Shown here: positions 43,922-52,482 of the stretch, piece after piece
Layout: each line of letters starts with the position of its first letter
Position numbering within the stretch: position 1 is the stretch's first letter
Source: Kribbella capetownensis
GTDB lineage: Bacteria > Actinomycetota > Actinomycetes > Propionibacteriales > Kribbellaceae
Reading direction: 5' to 3'
DNA length: 64,000 nt
Assembly: GCF_004331485.1 (NCBI RefSeq)
Contig: NZ_SJKD01000002.1
Location: 682,001 to 746,000, forward strand
The notes under the pieces: generated by a model
Database searches by the model: none
Seen by the model: the letters and a program-made list of their open reading frames with translations, nothing else
What the model was told of the DNA's origin: nothing
Translations under genes and position numbers: made by a program

Positions 43922-45553
43922 ATGACGAGCAAGCAGTTGACGAACGATGCCGATTGGTGGCGGCAGGCGGTCGTCTACCAGATCTATCCGCGGAGCTTCG
44001 CCGACTCCGACGGCGACGGCCTCGGCGACCTGCAGGGCATCGTCAGCCGCGTGCCGTACCTCGAGGCCCTCGGCATCGACGCGGTCTGGCTGAGCCCGTT
44101 CTACCCGTCCGCCCTGGCCGACGGTGGGTACGACGTCGACGACTACCGCGCCGTGGACCCGCGGCTGGGCACCCTGGCGGACATCGACCAACTGGTCGAC
44201 GCGCTGCACGCGGCGAACATCAAGCTGATCGTCGACATCGTGCCGAACCACACCTCGGACCGGCATGCCTGGTTCACCGAAGCCCTGGCCGCACCGAAGG
44301 GTTCGCCGGCGCGGGAGCGGTACATCTTCCGGGAGGGCGACGGTGACCAGCCGCCGTCCGATTGGGACTCGGTGTTCGGCGGCTCCGCGTGGGCGCAGAC
44401 CGCCGACGGTCAGTGGTACCTGCACATGTTCGCGGCCGAGCAGCCCGACCTGAACTGGGAGCACCCGGAGGTCCGGGCTGACTTCCTCCAGACGCTGCGC
44501 TTTTGGTCGGACCGCGGTGTCGACGGCTTCCGGGTGGACGTCGCGCATGCGCTGATGAAGGACCTGTCGGAGCCGATGCCGTCACAGGCGACCCTGCCTC
44601 GAGTGTCCGAGTCGTACGGTCTGCACCCGCTGTGGGACCGGGACGGCGTACACGAGATCTATCGCGAGTGGCGGCAGGTCCTGAACGAGTACGACCCACC
44701 GCGGTCCGCTGTGGCAGAGGCGTTCGTCCCGGCGTCGCGCCGGGCGCGGTATGCGAGTGCGGACGGGCTCGGGCAGGCGTTCAACTTCGACCTGCTGCAG
44801 GCCGACTGGGAGTACGACAAGTTCCGCCAGGTGATCGAGGAGAACCTCGCGCTTGCCGACCAGAATGGCTCCTCCTCGACCTGGGTGTTCTCGAACCACG
44901 ACGTCGTCCGCCACGCGACCCGCTACGGTCTGCCGAAGGACCCGTCCGGCCTGTGGCAGGACGGCAAGGCTTGGTTGTTGAGCAACGGCACCGAGCCGAC
45001 CGTCGACGTGGAGCTGGGGTTGCGCCGGGCCCGCGCAGCGGTGCTGCTGATGCTGGCGCTGCCGGGTTCGGCGTACCTGTATCAGGGGGAGGAGCTCGGG
45101 CTGCAGGAGGTCGGCGAGCTGCCGGCCGCGAACCTGCAGGACCCGGCCTACTTCCGCTCGAAGGGTGCCGAGAAGGGCCGTGACGGGTGCCGGGTGCCGA
45201 TCCCATGGACAGTCGGCGGGCTGTCGTTCGGCTTCGGCTCGGGTGGGTCGCATCTGCTGCAGCCGAAGTGGTTCGGTGGGTACTCCGTCGAGGCGCAGGA
45301 AGGCGACGTCAGTTCGACGCTGAGCCTGTACCGCAAGGCCCTCGCAGTACGCCGGGGACTGCAGACCGGCAACTCGCTGACGTGGGTCGATGGCACGGAC
45401 TGGGTCCTGCACTTCACCCGTCCGGGCGGCTGGCAGTCGATCACGAACTTCGGGGTGGCGCCGGTCGAACTGCCGGACGCTGCGGTCGTGCTGTCGAGTG
45501 GTCCGCTGGAAGGCGACAAGCTCCCGAGTGACACCACTGCCTGGCTGATCTGA
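43922..45553 (+). CDS. Alpha-glucosidase, glycoside hydrolase family 13
   Basis: 543 residues. All four GH13 regions are visible: region I DIVPNHTSD, region II GFRVDVAHAL (nucleophile Asp), region III EAFVP (acid/base Glu) and region IV FSNHD. The VYQIYPRSFADSDGDGLGDL start is characteristic of bacterial alpha-glucosidase/oligo-1,6-glucosidase enzymes. It has no signal peptide and presumably hydrolyses imported maltodextrins or isomalto-oligosaccharides. The ATG at 43922 is chosen; the frame extends to 43808 into the divergent promoter. A 9-18 nt gap leads into the NIF3-like gene. Confidence 0.93.
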   Translation: MTSKQLTNDADWWRQAVVYQIYPRSFADSDGDGLGDLQGIVSRVPYLEALGIDAVWLSPFYPSALADGGYDVDDYRAVDPRLGTLADIDQLVDALHAANIKLIVDIVPNHTSDRHAWFTEALAAPKGSPARERYIFREGDGDQPPSDWDSVFGGSAWAQTADGQWYLHMFAAEQPDLNWEHPEVRADFLQTLRFWSDRGVDGFRVDVAHALMKDLSEPMPSQATLPRVSESYGLHPLWDRDGVHEIYREWRQVLNEYDPPRSAVAEAFVPASRRARYASADGLGQAFNFDLLQADWEYDKFRQVIEENLALADQNGSSSTWVFSNHDVVRHATRYGLPKDPSGLWQDGKAWLLSNGTEPTVDVELGLRRARAAVLLMLALPGSAYLYQGEELGLQEVGELPAANLQDPAYFRSKGAEKGRDGCRVPIPWTVGGLSFGFGSGGSHLLQPKWFGGYSVEAQEGDVSSTLSLYRKALAVRRGLQTGNSLTWVDGTDWVLHFTRPGGWQSITNFGVAPVELPDAAVVLSSGPLEGDKLPSDTTAWLI

Positions 45554-45571
45554 TGCGGCAGGATGGGGGCC

Positions 45572-46705
45572 GTGACTCCGACGCTTGCTGACGTGATCGC
45601 CGTACTCGACCGCCTCTACAACCCTGCCTGGGCGGAGTCCTGGGATGCGGTCGGTCTGGTCACTGGCGATCCGGAGCAGCAGGTACGACGGATCCTGTTC
45701 GCCGTGGACCCGATGCGCGTGGTGGTGGACGAGGCGATTGCGGGCGACGTCGATCTCCTCGTCACGCACCACCCGCTGTTGTTACGCGGCGTGAACAGCG
45801 TGGCGGCGACGACGCCGAAGGGCCGGGTCGTGCACGACCTGATCCGGAGCGGTACGGCGCTGCACGTCTGCCATACCAACGCGGACAACGCGAACCCGGG
45901 TGTGAGTGACGCACTGGCCGCGGCACTCGGGCTGCAGGACACGCGGCCGCTCAAGGCGATGCCGTCCGACCCGATGGACAAGCTCGTCGTCTTCGTGCCG
46001 GTCGACGAGACACAGGCCATGCTCGACGCACTGGCGAAGGCAGGCGCGGGCCAGATCGGCGACTACGAGCGGGCCGCCTGGAGCGGCACCGGTGAAGGGA
46101 CCTTCCGTCCACTCGAGGGCGCCAATCCCACGATCGGACAGGTCGGCGACATTGAGGTCGTGCCGGAGAACCGGGTCGAGATGATCCTGCCGCGGGGCAA
46201 GCGGCGGGCCGTGGTCGAGGCGCTGAAGGCGGCGCACTCCTACGAGGAACCAGCGTTCGACATCTACGAACTGGCTGCGCTGCCGAGCGAGCGTGGTGGC
46301 GGCCGCATCGGTGCGCTGTCCGCGCCGCTGCCGCTGAAGGACTTCGCCCGGTTGGTCGCCGATCACCTCCCGCGCACGGAGCACGGCGTACGGGTGTCGG
46401 GGGACCCGGAGCGGACGATCGAGACCGTCGCCGTCGTCGGGGGAGCGGGCGACTCGGAGTTCGAGCGAGTCCGGGCGTCCGGCGTCGACGCGTACGTGAC
46501 CGCCGACCTCCGGCACCACCCCGCGACCGAGGCCCAGGCGTACGCCGAAGGCCCGGCGCTGGTAGATGTCGCGCACTGGGCCAGCGAGTGGCCGTGGCTG
46601 CGGGACGCCGAGCGACTCCTCCTCGAAGGGTTGGCAGCGCAAGGCAGTACCGTGGACACTCACATCTCGACGCTCTGCACGGACGCGTGGACCCTGCGGT
46701 TCTGA
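45572..46705 (+). CDS. NIF3-like dinuclear metal-binding protein
   Basis: About 377 residues. NIF3/DUF34 motifs are DAVGLVTGD near the start, LLVTHHPLLLRG (metal His pair), HVCHTNADNANPG and late DVAHWASEW (His). The middle carries the PII-like insert seen in longer family members (residues ~130-240). Family members form toroidal hexamers; function is still debated. The GTG at 45572 has AGGA 8 nt upstream; an ATG at 45563 adds three residues and cannot be excluded. It is probably co-transcribed with the alpha-glucosidase and the zinc-ribbon gene. Confidence 0.9.
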   Translation: MTPTLADVIAVLDRLYNPAWAESWDAVGLVTGDPEQQVRRILFAVDPMRVVVDEAIAGDVDLLVTHHPLLLRGVNSVAATTPKGRVVHDLIRSGTALHVCHTNADNANPGVSDALAAALGLQDTRPLKAMPSDPMDKLVVFVPVDETQAMLDALAKAGAGQIGDYERAAWSGTGEGTFRPLEGANPTIGQVGDIEVVPENRVEMILPRGKRRAVVEALKAAHSYEEPAFDIYELAALPSERGGGRIGALSAPLPLKDFARLVADHLPRTEHGVRVSGDPERTIETVAVVGGAGDSEFERVRASGVDAYVTADLRHHPATEAQAYAEGPALVDVAHWASEWPWLRDAERLLLEGLAAQGSTVDTHISTLCTDAWTLRF

Positions 46706-46741
46706 GCGCTGCTGACAACTGAACGATCTAAGGAGCCGACT

Positions 46742-47485
46742 CTGAACGCCGAGCCCGCCGTCCAACGCCGGTTGCTGGACCTGCAGGATCTCGACCTGCA
46801 GCTGGATCAGGTCGCGCACAAGCGCAAATCGCTGCCCGAGCACCAGGCCCTCGCCGACCTGACCGCAGAGAAGTCCGTGGTCGATCGCGACCTGGTCACC
46901 GCCGACACCGAGGTCAGCGACCTGCAGCGCGAGCAGAAGAAGGCCGACAGTGACGTCGACCAGGTGCGGCAGCGCAAGGCCCGCAACCAGCAGCGGCTGG
47001 ACTCCGGTCAGGTCACCTCGGCCAAGGACCTGGAGAACCTGCAGCACGAGATCGGCTCGCTGGACCGGCGGATCTCCGACCTGGAGGACGCCGAGCTCGA
47101 GGTGATGGAGAAGCTGGAGGCCGCCGAAGCGGTCCAGCTCGATCTGCGTACCCGCGCCGAGGCGTTCGCCGGCCGGCAGTCCGAGCTCGAGACCAGCCGC
47201 GACGCCGCGCTGAAGGAACTCGACGAGCAGCGCGCCGGGCTCGGCGACAAGCGCGCCGGGGTGGCGGCCGAGCTACCGGATGCCCTGATCACGCAGTACC
47301 AGCGGCTCCGCGAGCACAACGGCGGCATCGGCGCCGCCCCGCTGGTCGGAAAGCGCTGCATGGGCTGCCGGATGGAGCTGGCGCCGTCCGATCTGAACCG
47401 CATCAAGACCGCCCCGGCGGACGCCGTACTGCGCTGTGAGGAGTGCGGACGGATCCTGGTCCGGACCGCGGAGGCCAGCGTATGA
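46742..47485 (+). CDS. Coiled-coil protein with C4 zinc ribbon (DUF164/CT398-like)
   Basis: About 247 residues. Residues ~10-180 are a long heptad-rich coiled coil, and the C-terminus has a zinc ribbon with CMGC and CEEC pairs. The family is widespread in actinobacteria next to NIF3 and RNase H genes; roles proposed elsewhere include flagellar or secretion chaperoning. The start is notable. AAGGAG at 46730-46735 sits 6 nt before a CTG at 46742, which begins the conserved LNAEPAVQRRLLDLQ segment. The only in-frame alternatives further in (TTG at 46772) remove that segment and have no ribosome binding site. Confidence 0.85.
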   Translation: MNAEPAVQRRLLDLQDLDLQLDQVAHKRKSLPEHQALADLTAEKSVVDRDLVTADTEVSDLQREQKKADSDVDQVRQRKARNQQRLDSGQVTSAKDLENLQHEIGSLDRRISDLEDAELEVMEKLEAAEAVQLDLRTRAEAFAGRQSELETSRDAALKELDEQRAGLGDKRAGVAAELPDALITQYQRLREHNGGIGAAPLVGKRCMGCRMELAPSDLNRIKTAPADAVLRCEECGRILVRTAEASV

Positions 47486-47565
47486 GCGAGCGGAGCGAGC
47501 TCATCATCGAGCACAGTGCGTCTTGTGCCTCATCCGCGCCCGGAGCGAAGCGAGGACGTGGATGA
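47482..47565 (+). other. Mini-ORF overlapping both neighbours (repeat-derived)
   Basis: An ATG at 47482 overlaps the zinc-ribbon stop, and the 27-codon frame (MSERSELIIEHSASCAS...) ends at TGA 47563-47565, overlapping the RNase H ATG at 47562. It is made of a GAGCGAGCGGAGCGAGCTC-like palindrome plus the GGAGCGAAGCGAG repeat. It is more likely a repeat that keeps translational coupling than a functional gene. Confidence 0.3.
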
Positions 47566-48686
47566 GCTATCAGCACGTGATCGTCGAGGCCGATGGCGGG
47601 TCGCGCGGGAACCCGGGACCGGCCGCGTACGGCGCGCTGGTCCGCGACCCGGCGACCGGCGAGGTGATCGCGCAGGACGGCAAGACGCTGGGGATCGCGA
47701 CCAACAACGTCGCGGAGTACTCCGGACTGATCGCGGGGCTCCAGCTGGCCGCGGAGTACGCGCCGGACGCCTCGATCGAGGTGCGGATGGACTCCAAGCT
47801 GGTGGTCGAGCAGATGGCCGGCCGGTGGAAGATCAAGCACCCGGACCTTCAGCCGCTGGCGATCAAGGCGCAGGGCCTGGCGCCGTTCGGGACCGAGTGG
47901 ACGTGGGTGCCGCGGGCCCAGAACTCCGCCGCCGACGCGCTGGCGAACAACGCGCTGGACGGCGTACCGATCCCGCTGAAGCCGGAGGCCGGCGGACCTG
48001 GGCCGGCAGCGGTCAAGGAGCCGTCGGATCTGCAGAAAGCCTTGCAGGGTTGGGGTGCGCAGGCCGAGCCGCCGACGCAGCTCATCTTCCTGCGGCACGG
48101 CGAGACGCCGCACACGGTCGAGAAGCGGTTCTCCGGATCTGGGGGCGACGACCCTGCGCTCAGTGACACCGGTCGGGCTCAAGCCCAGGCGGCCGCTGAG
48201 TACCTGTCCCGGATCGGTGGTGTCGACGCGCTCGTGACCTCGCCGATGGTGCGGGCGAGGCAGACGGCGGAGGCGGTCGCCGGCAAGCTCGGGCTCGAGC
48301 CGGTGGTGGACGACGGCTGGGTGGAGTGCTCGTTCGGTGACTGGGACGGGCACACGTTCGCCGAGGTGCAGGAGAAGTGGCCGGACGCGATGAACGCGTG
48401 GCTGGGCTCGACCACCGTCGCGCCGCCTGGTGGCGAGTCGTTCGACGCGTGCGCCCGCCGGGCCCGGTCGGCGCGGGACGGGCTGCTGACCCGGTACCCA
48501 GGCAAGACCGTTGTCGTCGTCACCCATGTCACGCCGATCAAACTGATGGTCCGGTCGGTGCTGCAGGCACCGATGGCGTCGGTGTTCCGGATGGAGCTGC
48601 GACCGGCGACCATCACCGAGATCCACTGGTACGCCGACGGCCTCGCCTCGCTCCGCTCCTTCAATGTGGAACCCTCGCTAGTCTGA
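47562..48686 (+). CDS. Bifunctional RNase H / histidine phosphatase
   Basis: 374 residues. The N-terminal RNase HI domain has Asp11 (EADGGSRGNPG), Glu52 (AEYSG), Asp77 (MDSKLV) and Asp125 (SAADALAN). A ~25-residue linker leads to a histidine phosphatase domain with the RHGET motif (His179) and a second catalytic His in VVVVTHVTP. The fusion matches the mycobacterial Rv2228c type, in which the C-terminal half is an alpha-ribazole or acid phosphatase. It removes RNA from RNA-DNA hybrids and possibly acts in cobalamin metabolism. The ATG at 47562 is preceded by GCGAGGA. Confidence 0.94.
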   Translation: MSYQHVIVEADGGSRGNPGPAAYGALVRDPATGEVIAQDGKTLGIATNNVAEYSGLIAGLQLAAEYAPDASIEVRMDSKLVVEQMAGRWKIKHPDLQPLAIKAQGLAPFGTEWTWVPRAQNSAADALANNALDGVPIPLKPEAGGPGPAAVKEPSDLQKALQGWGAQAEPPTQLIFLRHGETPHTVEKRFSGSGGDDPALSDTGRAQAQAAAEYLSRIGGVDALVTSPMVRARQTAEAVAGKLGLEPVVDDGWVECSFGDWDGHTFAEVQEKWPDAMNAWLGSTTVAPPGGESFDACARRARSARDGLLTRYPGKTVVVVTHVTPIKLMVRSVLQAPMASVFRMELRPATITEIHWYADGLASLRSFNVEPSLV

Positions 48687-48717
48687 CCTCACTGAGTCCA
48701 GAGGACGGAGAGCCAAG

Positions 48718-50154
48718 GTGCCGCTGCAGAGAGTTCATTTCGCCGAGGACGTGCCCGAGGTGTTCCGGGCGTCGCTGCAGGACATCCGGCGTGAGCTCGA
48801 GGTGCCGGCGGAGTTCCCGGCCGAGGTGGTCGCGGCGGCACTGCACGCAGCGAGGAACCCGCGGCTGCCCGAGCTGGACCGGACCGACCTCGAGTTCGTC
48901 ACGATCGATCCGCCGGACTCGATGGACCTCGACCAGGCCCTGCACATCGAGCGCACCGGCGACGGCTACACGGTCCACTACGCGATCGCCGACGTCGCTG
49001 CCTTCGTCCAGCCCGGCGACCCGATCGACCTCGAAGCCCGCCGCCGCGGCGAGACCCTCTACGCCCCGGACAAGCGGACCCCGCTGCACCCGCCGGAGCT
49101 GTCCGAAGGCGCGGCGTCGCTGCTGCCGGACGGAGTGCGTCCCGCCTTGCTGTGGACGATCACGGTCGACGCGACGGGCGAGGGGACAGGCGTCACCTGC
49201 GAGCGCGCGCTGGTGAAGTCCCGCGCCAAGCTGAACTACGCAGGCGTGCAGAAGGACCTCGACTCCGGCAACGCGTCGGAGTCGCTGCAACTGCTTCGCG
49301 AGGTCGGCAAGCTGCGTGAGCAGCGTGAGCTCGAGCGCGGCGGAGTCAACCTGCCGATCCCGGACCAGGAGGTCGTCACCTCCAACCATGGTTGGGGCCT
49401 GGAGTTCCGCGCACCGCTGCCGGTCGAGGGCTGGAACGCGCAGATCTCGCTGCTCACCGGCATGGCCGCGGCCAAGCTGATGATGAAGGGCAAGATCGGC
49501 ATCCTGCGGACGCTGCCCGAATCGCACGACAGTCTGCGGTACAAGCTCGAGCACACCGCCAAAGCACTCGGGATCACCTGGCCGGACGGTACGTCGTACG
49601 CGCAGTTCATTCATGGTTTGGACCCGAAGGTGCCGGCGCACGCGGCGATGCTCGCTGCCTGCACCGTGCTGTTCCGGGGTGCTGGGTACTCCGCGTTCGC
49701 GGGGAGTGTGCCGGAGCGGCCGGAGCATGCCGCGATGAAGGCGGAGTACGCGCACGTCACTGCGCCGCTGCGTCGGCTGGTGGATCGGTGGACCGGCGAG
49801 ATCTGTGTGGCGCTGTCGGCGGGCACTGAAGTTCCGGCCTGGGTGCGCGAGTCGATGGACGAGATCCCGAAGACGATGGACGAGGCGGACCGCCGGGCGA
49901 ACGCCTACGAACGCTCGATCGTCAGCATGGTCGAGGCCGGTCTGGTGGCCGATCGAATCGGGACGGAGTTCGACGGTGTGATCACCGACGTGGACGAGCG
50001 CGACACCACCCGCGGCGTCGTCGCTCTCTCCACGGTCGCGATCGAAGGCCGCGTGACCGGTACGGCGCCACTGCCGCTCGGTCAGGCGATCCGCGTGAAG
50101 CTGGTCGAGGCCGATATCGCCAAGGGCACGGTCGCGTTCGAGTTGGTGTCCTGA
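48718..50154 (+). CDS. RNB domain-containing ribonuclease
   Basis: 478 residues. The RNase II catalytic motif is TIDPPDSMDLDQALHIER (metal-binding Asp cluster), followed by HYAIADVAAFV and EGAASLLPDGVRPA. Unlike E. coli RNase II it lacks obvious N-terminal cold-shock domains; the C-terminal ~60 residues may form a short S1-like fold. It should be a 3'-5' exoribonuclease. The GTG at 48718 follows GAGGACGGAGAGCC. It is co-oriented with the RNase H gene, 31 bp upstream. Confidence 0.9.
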   Translation: MPLQRVHFAEDVPEVFRASLQDIRRELEVPAEFPAEVVAAALHAARNPRLPELDRTDLEFVTIDPPDSMDLDQALHIERTGDGYTVHYAIADVAAFVQPGDPIDLEARRRGETLYAPDKRTPLHPPELSEGAASLLPDGVRPALLWTITVDATGEGTGVTCERALVKSRAKLNYAGVQKDLDSGNASESLQLLREVGKLREQRELERGGVNLPIPDQEVVTSNHGWGLEFRAPLPVEGWNAQISLLTGMAAAKLMMKGKIGILRTLPESHDSLRYKLEHTAKALGITWPDGTSYAQFIHGLDPKVPAHAAMLAACTVLFRGAGYSAFAGSVPERPEHAAMKAEYAHVTAPLRRLVDRWTGEICVALSAGTEVPAWVRESMDEIPKTMDEADRRANAYERSIVSMVEAGLVADRIGTEFDGVITDVDERDTTRGVVALSTVAIEGRVTGTAPLPLGQAIRVKLVEADIAKGTVAFELVS

Positions 50155-50162
50155 GCCGGACA

Positions 50163-50729
50163 CTAGCCCCGTAGGTAGTCCTCGACGGCCGCGGTCGTGC
50201 GGTCCAGGTCCTCGGTCGCGAGCAGGTCGATCAGCGCGCCGCGCAGCATCGCCAGTACGCCGGTACGCCGTGCCTCCGCGGCCGGGCTGCCGGGATCGGG
50301 CTGACTCGCCTTGAGCAGTTCGAGCCAGTCCTCGACAGTCGAGCGGCCGTAGTCCGCCCACGGACCGTCCGGCGCGACCAGCGAGCGCCCGTACGCCTCC
50401 ACCCAGAACTTCATCAGCGGCCGACGCTCGGGCTCGGCCAGCCACGTCCACAGCTCGCGCGCGACCACGGTCAGGCCGGGCGGTTCGTCGTACCTGGACT
50501 CGATCTGGCGGAGCAGTTCGAGCTCGTCGACGCGGGCTCGGGCGAGCAGGGCGCGGATCAGGCCGTCCTTGCTGCCGAACAGGAACAGCAGCACCCGCGG
50601 GCTCGACTCGATCGCGCTGGCCAGCGGGCGCAGCGACAGATCGGCCAGCCCGTGGCTGAGCGAGTAGGCGTAGGCGCGCTCCAGCAGTTCCTGCTGACGC
50701 GCGGAAGGGGCTGGCTTCGTCGACGGCAC
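50163..50729 (-). CDS. TetR-family transcriptional regulator
   Basis: 188 residues. The N-terminal ~50 residues form a TetR helix-turn-helix (LLERAYAYSLSHGLADLSLRPLASAI, then SPRVLLFLFGSKDGLI). The rest is the variable ligand-binding part. The GTG at 50729 gives the usual TetR N-terminus and leaves room for the palindrome at 50744-50767 between this gene and the divergent GNAT, which is probably its target as well as itself. Confidence 0.88.
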   Translation of the reverse strand: MPSTKPAPSARQQELLERAYAYSLSHGLADLSLRPLASAIESSPRVLLFLFGSKDGLIRALLARARVDELELLRQIESRYDEPPGLTVVARELWTWLAEPERRPLMKFWVEAYGRSLVAPDGPWADYGRSTVEDWLELLKASQPDPGSPAAEARRTGVLAMLRGALIDLLATEDLDRTTAAVEDYLRG

Positions 50730-50743
50730 GGAGCTAGTATCAC

Positions 50744-50767
50744 CTACTGAAACAGTCGTGTCAGTAG
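50744..50767. promoter_or_regulatory. TetR-type operator
   Basis: CTACTGA (50744-50750) and TCAGTAG (50761-50767), a perfect 7-bp inverted repeat with a 10-nt spacer, centred in the divergent TetR/GNAT promoter. Size and position fit autoregulation by the adjacent TetR protein. Confidence 0.6.
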
Positions 50768-50781
50768 ATTGGGTGGACTGG

Positions 50782-51276
50782 ATGAGCCGGACGAAGGCGA
50801 TCAGGAAGCTGGGCAAGCCGGGAGACCTCGGTTGGGTGGTGCAGGCGCACGCGGAGATCTACGCGGCGGAGTACGGCTGGGGCCTGGAGTACGAGGCGCT
50901 GATCACGCGGATCGTGGCGGCGTACGCGAGTGAGCACGACGACGGTCGCCAGGCCGCGTGGATCGCCGAGGTGGACGGGGAACGGGCCGGCAGCATCTTC
51001 TGTGTCCGTGGACCGGACGAGGCCACCGCCCAACTCCGCCTGCTCCTGGTCGATCCAGCGGCGCGGGGTCTTGGCCTCGGTGCCGACCTGGTCGACACGT
51101 GCCTCGACTTCGCGCGCGCGGCCGGCTACAAACGGATGGTGTTGTGGACCAACGATCCGTTGGTGGCGGCGCGGCACATCTACCTTGCTCGCGGCTTCCG
51201 CCTCACCGGCTCCGAGCCGCATGACTCCTGGGGTTCGGAACTCGTTGGCCAGACCTACGAGCTCGACCTGGGCTGA
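50782..51276 (+). CDS. GNAT family acetyltransferase under TetR control
   Basis: 164 residues. The acetyl-CoA pyrophosphate loop is in VDPAARGLGLGADLVDTCLDFA, with the terminal YLARGFRLTGSE beta-strand of GNATs. The YGWGLEYEALITRIVAAYA N-terminus resembles GNATs that are often fused to MarR domains; here the DNA-binding partner is a separate, divergent TetR. The ATG at 50782 lies outside the operator; the GTG at 50758 lies inside it and is less likely. Substrate unknown. Confidence 0.85.
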   Translation: MSRTKAIRKLGKPGDLGWVVQAHAEIYAAEYGWGLEYEALITRIVAAYASEHDDGRQAAWIAEVDGERAGSIFCVRGPDEATAQLRLLLVDPAARGLGLGADLVDTCLDFARAAGYKRMVLWTNDPLVAARHIYLARGFRLTGSEPHDSWGSELVGQTYELDLG

Positions 51277-51278
51277 GT

Positions 51279-52436
51279 TCAGTCCGCGCAGGTCGGCGCG
51301 CCGGGTGCCGCGGTCCGGTAGAGGGCGTGCGAGAGGAACGTTGTGACGTAGCCGTTCATGACGGTCAGCGCGTGGCGCGGGCCCACGGTGCCGAGCGGCA
51401 GGAACTTCCGCAACGGCAGCGCCAGGTAGTACGCGCCGTAGTCGGTGAAGTTGAAGTGCCGCGTCCCGGGGATGGTCGCGCACCACGCCGTACCCGTGCT
51501 TGCCTTGAGCAACGACAGGGCGCGGTCGCGGCCGTCGTCGGTCTTCGCGTCCGGGCCGCAGACACTGGTGATGCACGAGTCGTCCGCGCCGAGCAGCATG
51601 ATCGGCGCGTGCACGCCCTTCGTCACCACGTCGCCGAACTGCAGTCCGTCCACGTCGACCGCGGCGCCACACCGTTGATCGGTCCGGCACGCCTCCAGTG
51701 ATGCCGCGCCGCCGAACGAGTGGCCGACGTACGACGTACCGATTCCGGTCTCGACGCTGTTCGGCAACTGCTTGCCGAGGGTGGTGGCGGCGAAGCGGGC
51801 GTCGGCGGCCCAGGTGGTGACGAGGTGGTCGCCGGCCTCGAGCGCACCCGTCGAGGTCTCGCCGAGATTCGGTGGGTTGGCCGATTCGGTGCTCCTGACC
51901 GTCTGGCCGTCGAGGACGGTCAAGTTCGCGCTGTACGTCGGAGTCACGCCGGCGACCAGGTAGCCGTGGCTGGCGAGATCCTCGGCGAGGCTGGCGTACA
52001 TCGGCGCGGACAGGCCCATGCCCGGCATCAGCACCACGACCGGGAAGCGGCCGGGGGCGATGGTTGCGCGGTCCAGCGCGTGGTCCTGCAGACCGTTGAA
52101 CGGTCCCTGGAACACCGCGATCGGTGACTTCAGGTGCAGCCCGTTCCATAGTCCGGGCGCATACTCGACGTGGCGTCCGGTGGTGCTCTTGGCCACCGGG
52201 TACCAGAGCCACACCGAGAGCCGACGCGGACCTTCGCCGTACGGGTCCCGGCGGACCGTGTCGGTCCACTCGAACGTCCGGCGGCCGACCTGGAAGGTCC
52301 CGGTCGGGTCGGGCAGGGCCACCGGTTCGGACCGCTTCACCAGTACCCAGCCGATGTACCCACTGCCGCCGAGCAGAGCGAACAGCACCAGGATCACGAT
52401 TCCCGTGCGCATCCGTCGCATCCCTCTGCGGGCCAT
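51279..52436 (-). CDS. Membrane-anchored PAF-acetylhydrolase-like alpha/beta hydrolase
   Basis: 385 residues. An N-terminal anchor (residues ~11-30, IVILVLFALLGGSGYIGWVL) places the enzyme outside the cytoplasm. The alpha/beta fold has an oxyanion strand at VVVLMPGMGLSAP, nucleophile Ser in YVGHSFGGAASLE, acid in LLGADDSC and His in GTRHFNFTDY, matching plasma PAF acetylhydrolase-type lipases. Four Cys in the second half could pair. Substrate is probably a short-chain ester or phospholipid. It is convergent with the GNAT gene, 2 bp away. Confidence 0.88.
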   Translation of the reverse strand: MARRGMRRMRTGIVILVLFALLGGSGYIGWVLVKRSEPVALPDPTGTFQVGRRTFEWTDTVRRDPYGEGPRRLSVWLWYPVAKSTTGRHVEYAPGLWNGLHLKSPIAVFQGPFNGLQDHALDRATIAPGRFPVVVLMPGMGLSAPMYASLAEDLASHGYLVAGVTPTYSANLTVLDGQTVRSTESANPPNLGETSTGALEAGDHLVTTWAADARFAATTLGKQLPNSVETGIGTSYVGHSFGGAASLEACRTDQRCGAAVDVDGLQFGDVVTKGVHAPIMLLGADDSCITSVCGPDAKTDDGRDRALSLLKASTGTAWCATIPGTRHFNFTDYGAYYLALPLRKFLPLGTVGPRHALTVMNGYVTTFLSHALYRTAAPGAPTCAD

Positions 52437-52482
52437 ATCCCAAGCCTCTCACCACGACGGTGTCGAACCCGGCAGACGTGCC

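Noticed and set aside
48661..50451. 596-codon minus-strand frame over the RNB nuclease gene
   Set aside because: Antisense shadow; the + strand gene has the RNase II catalytic motif.
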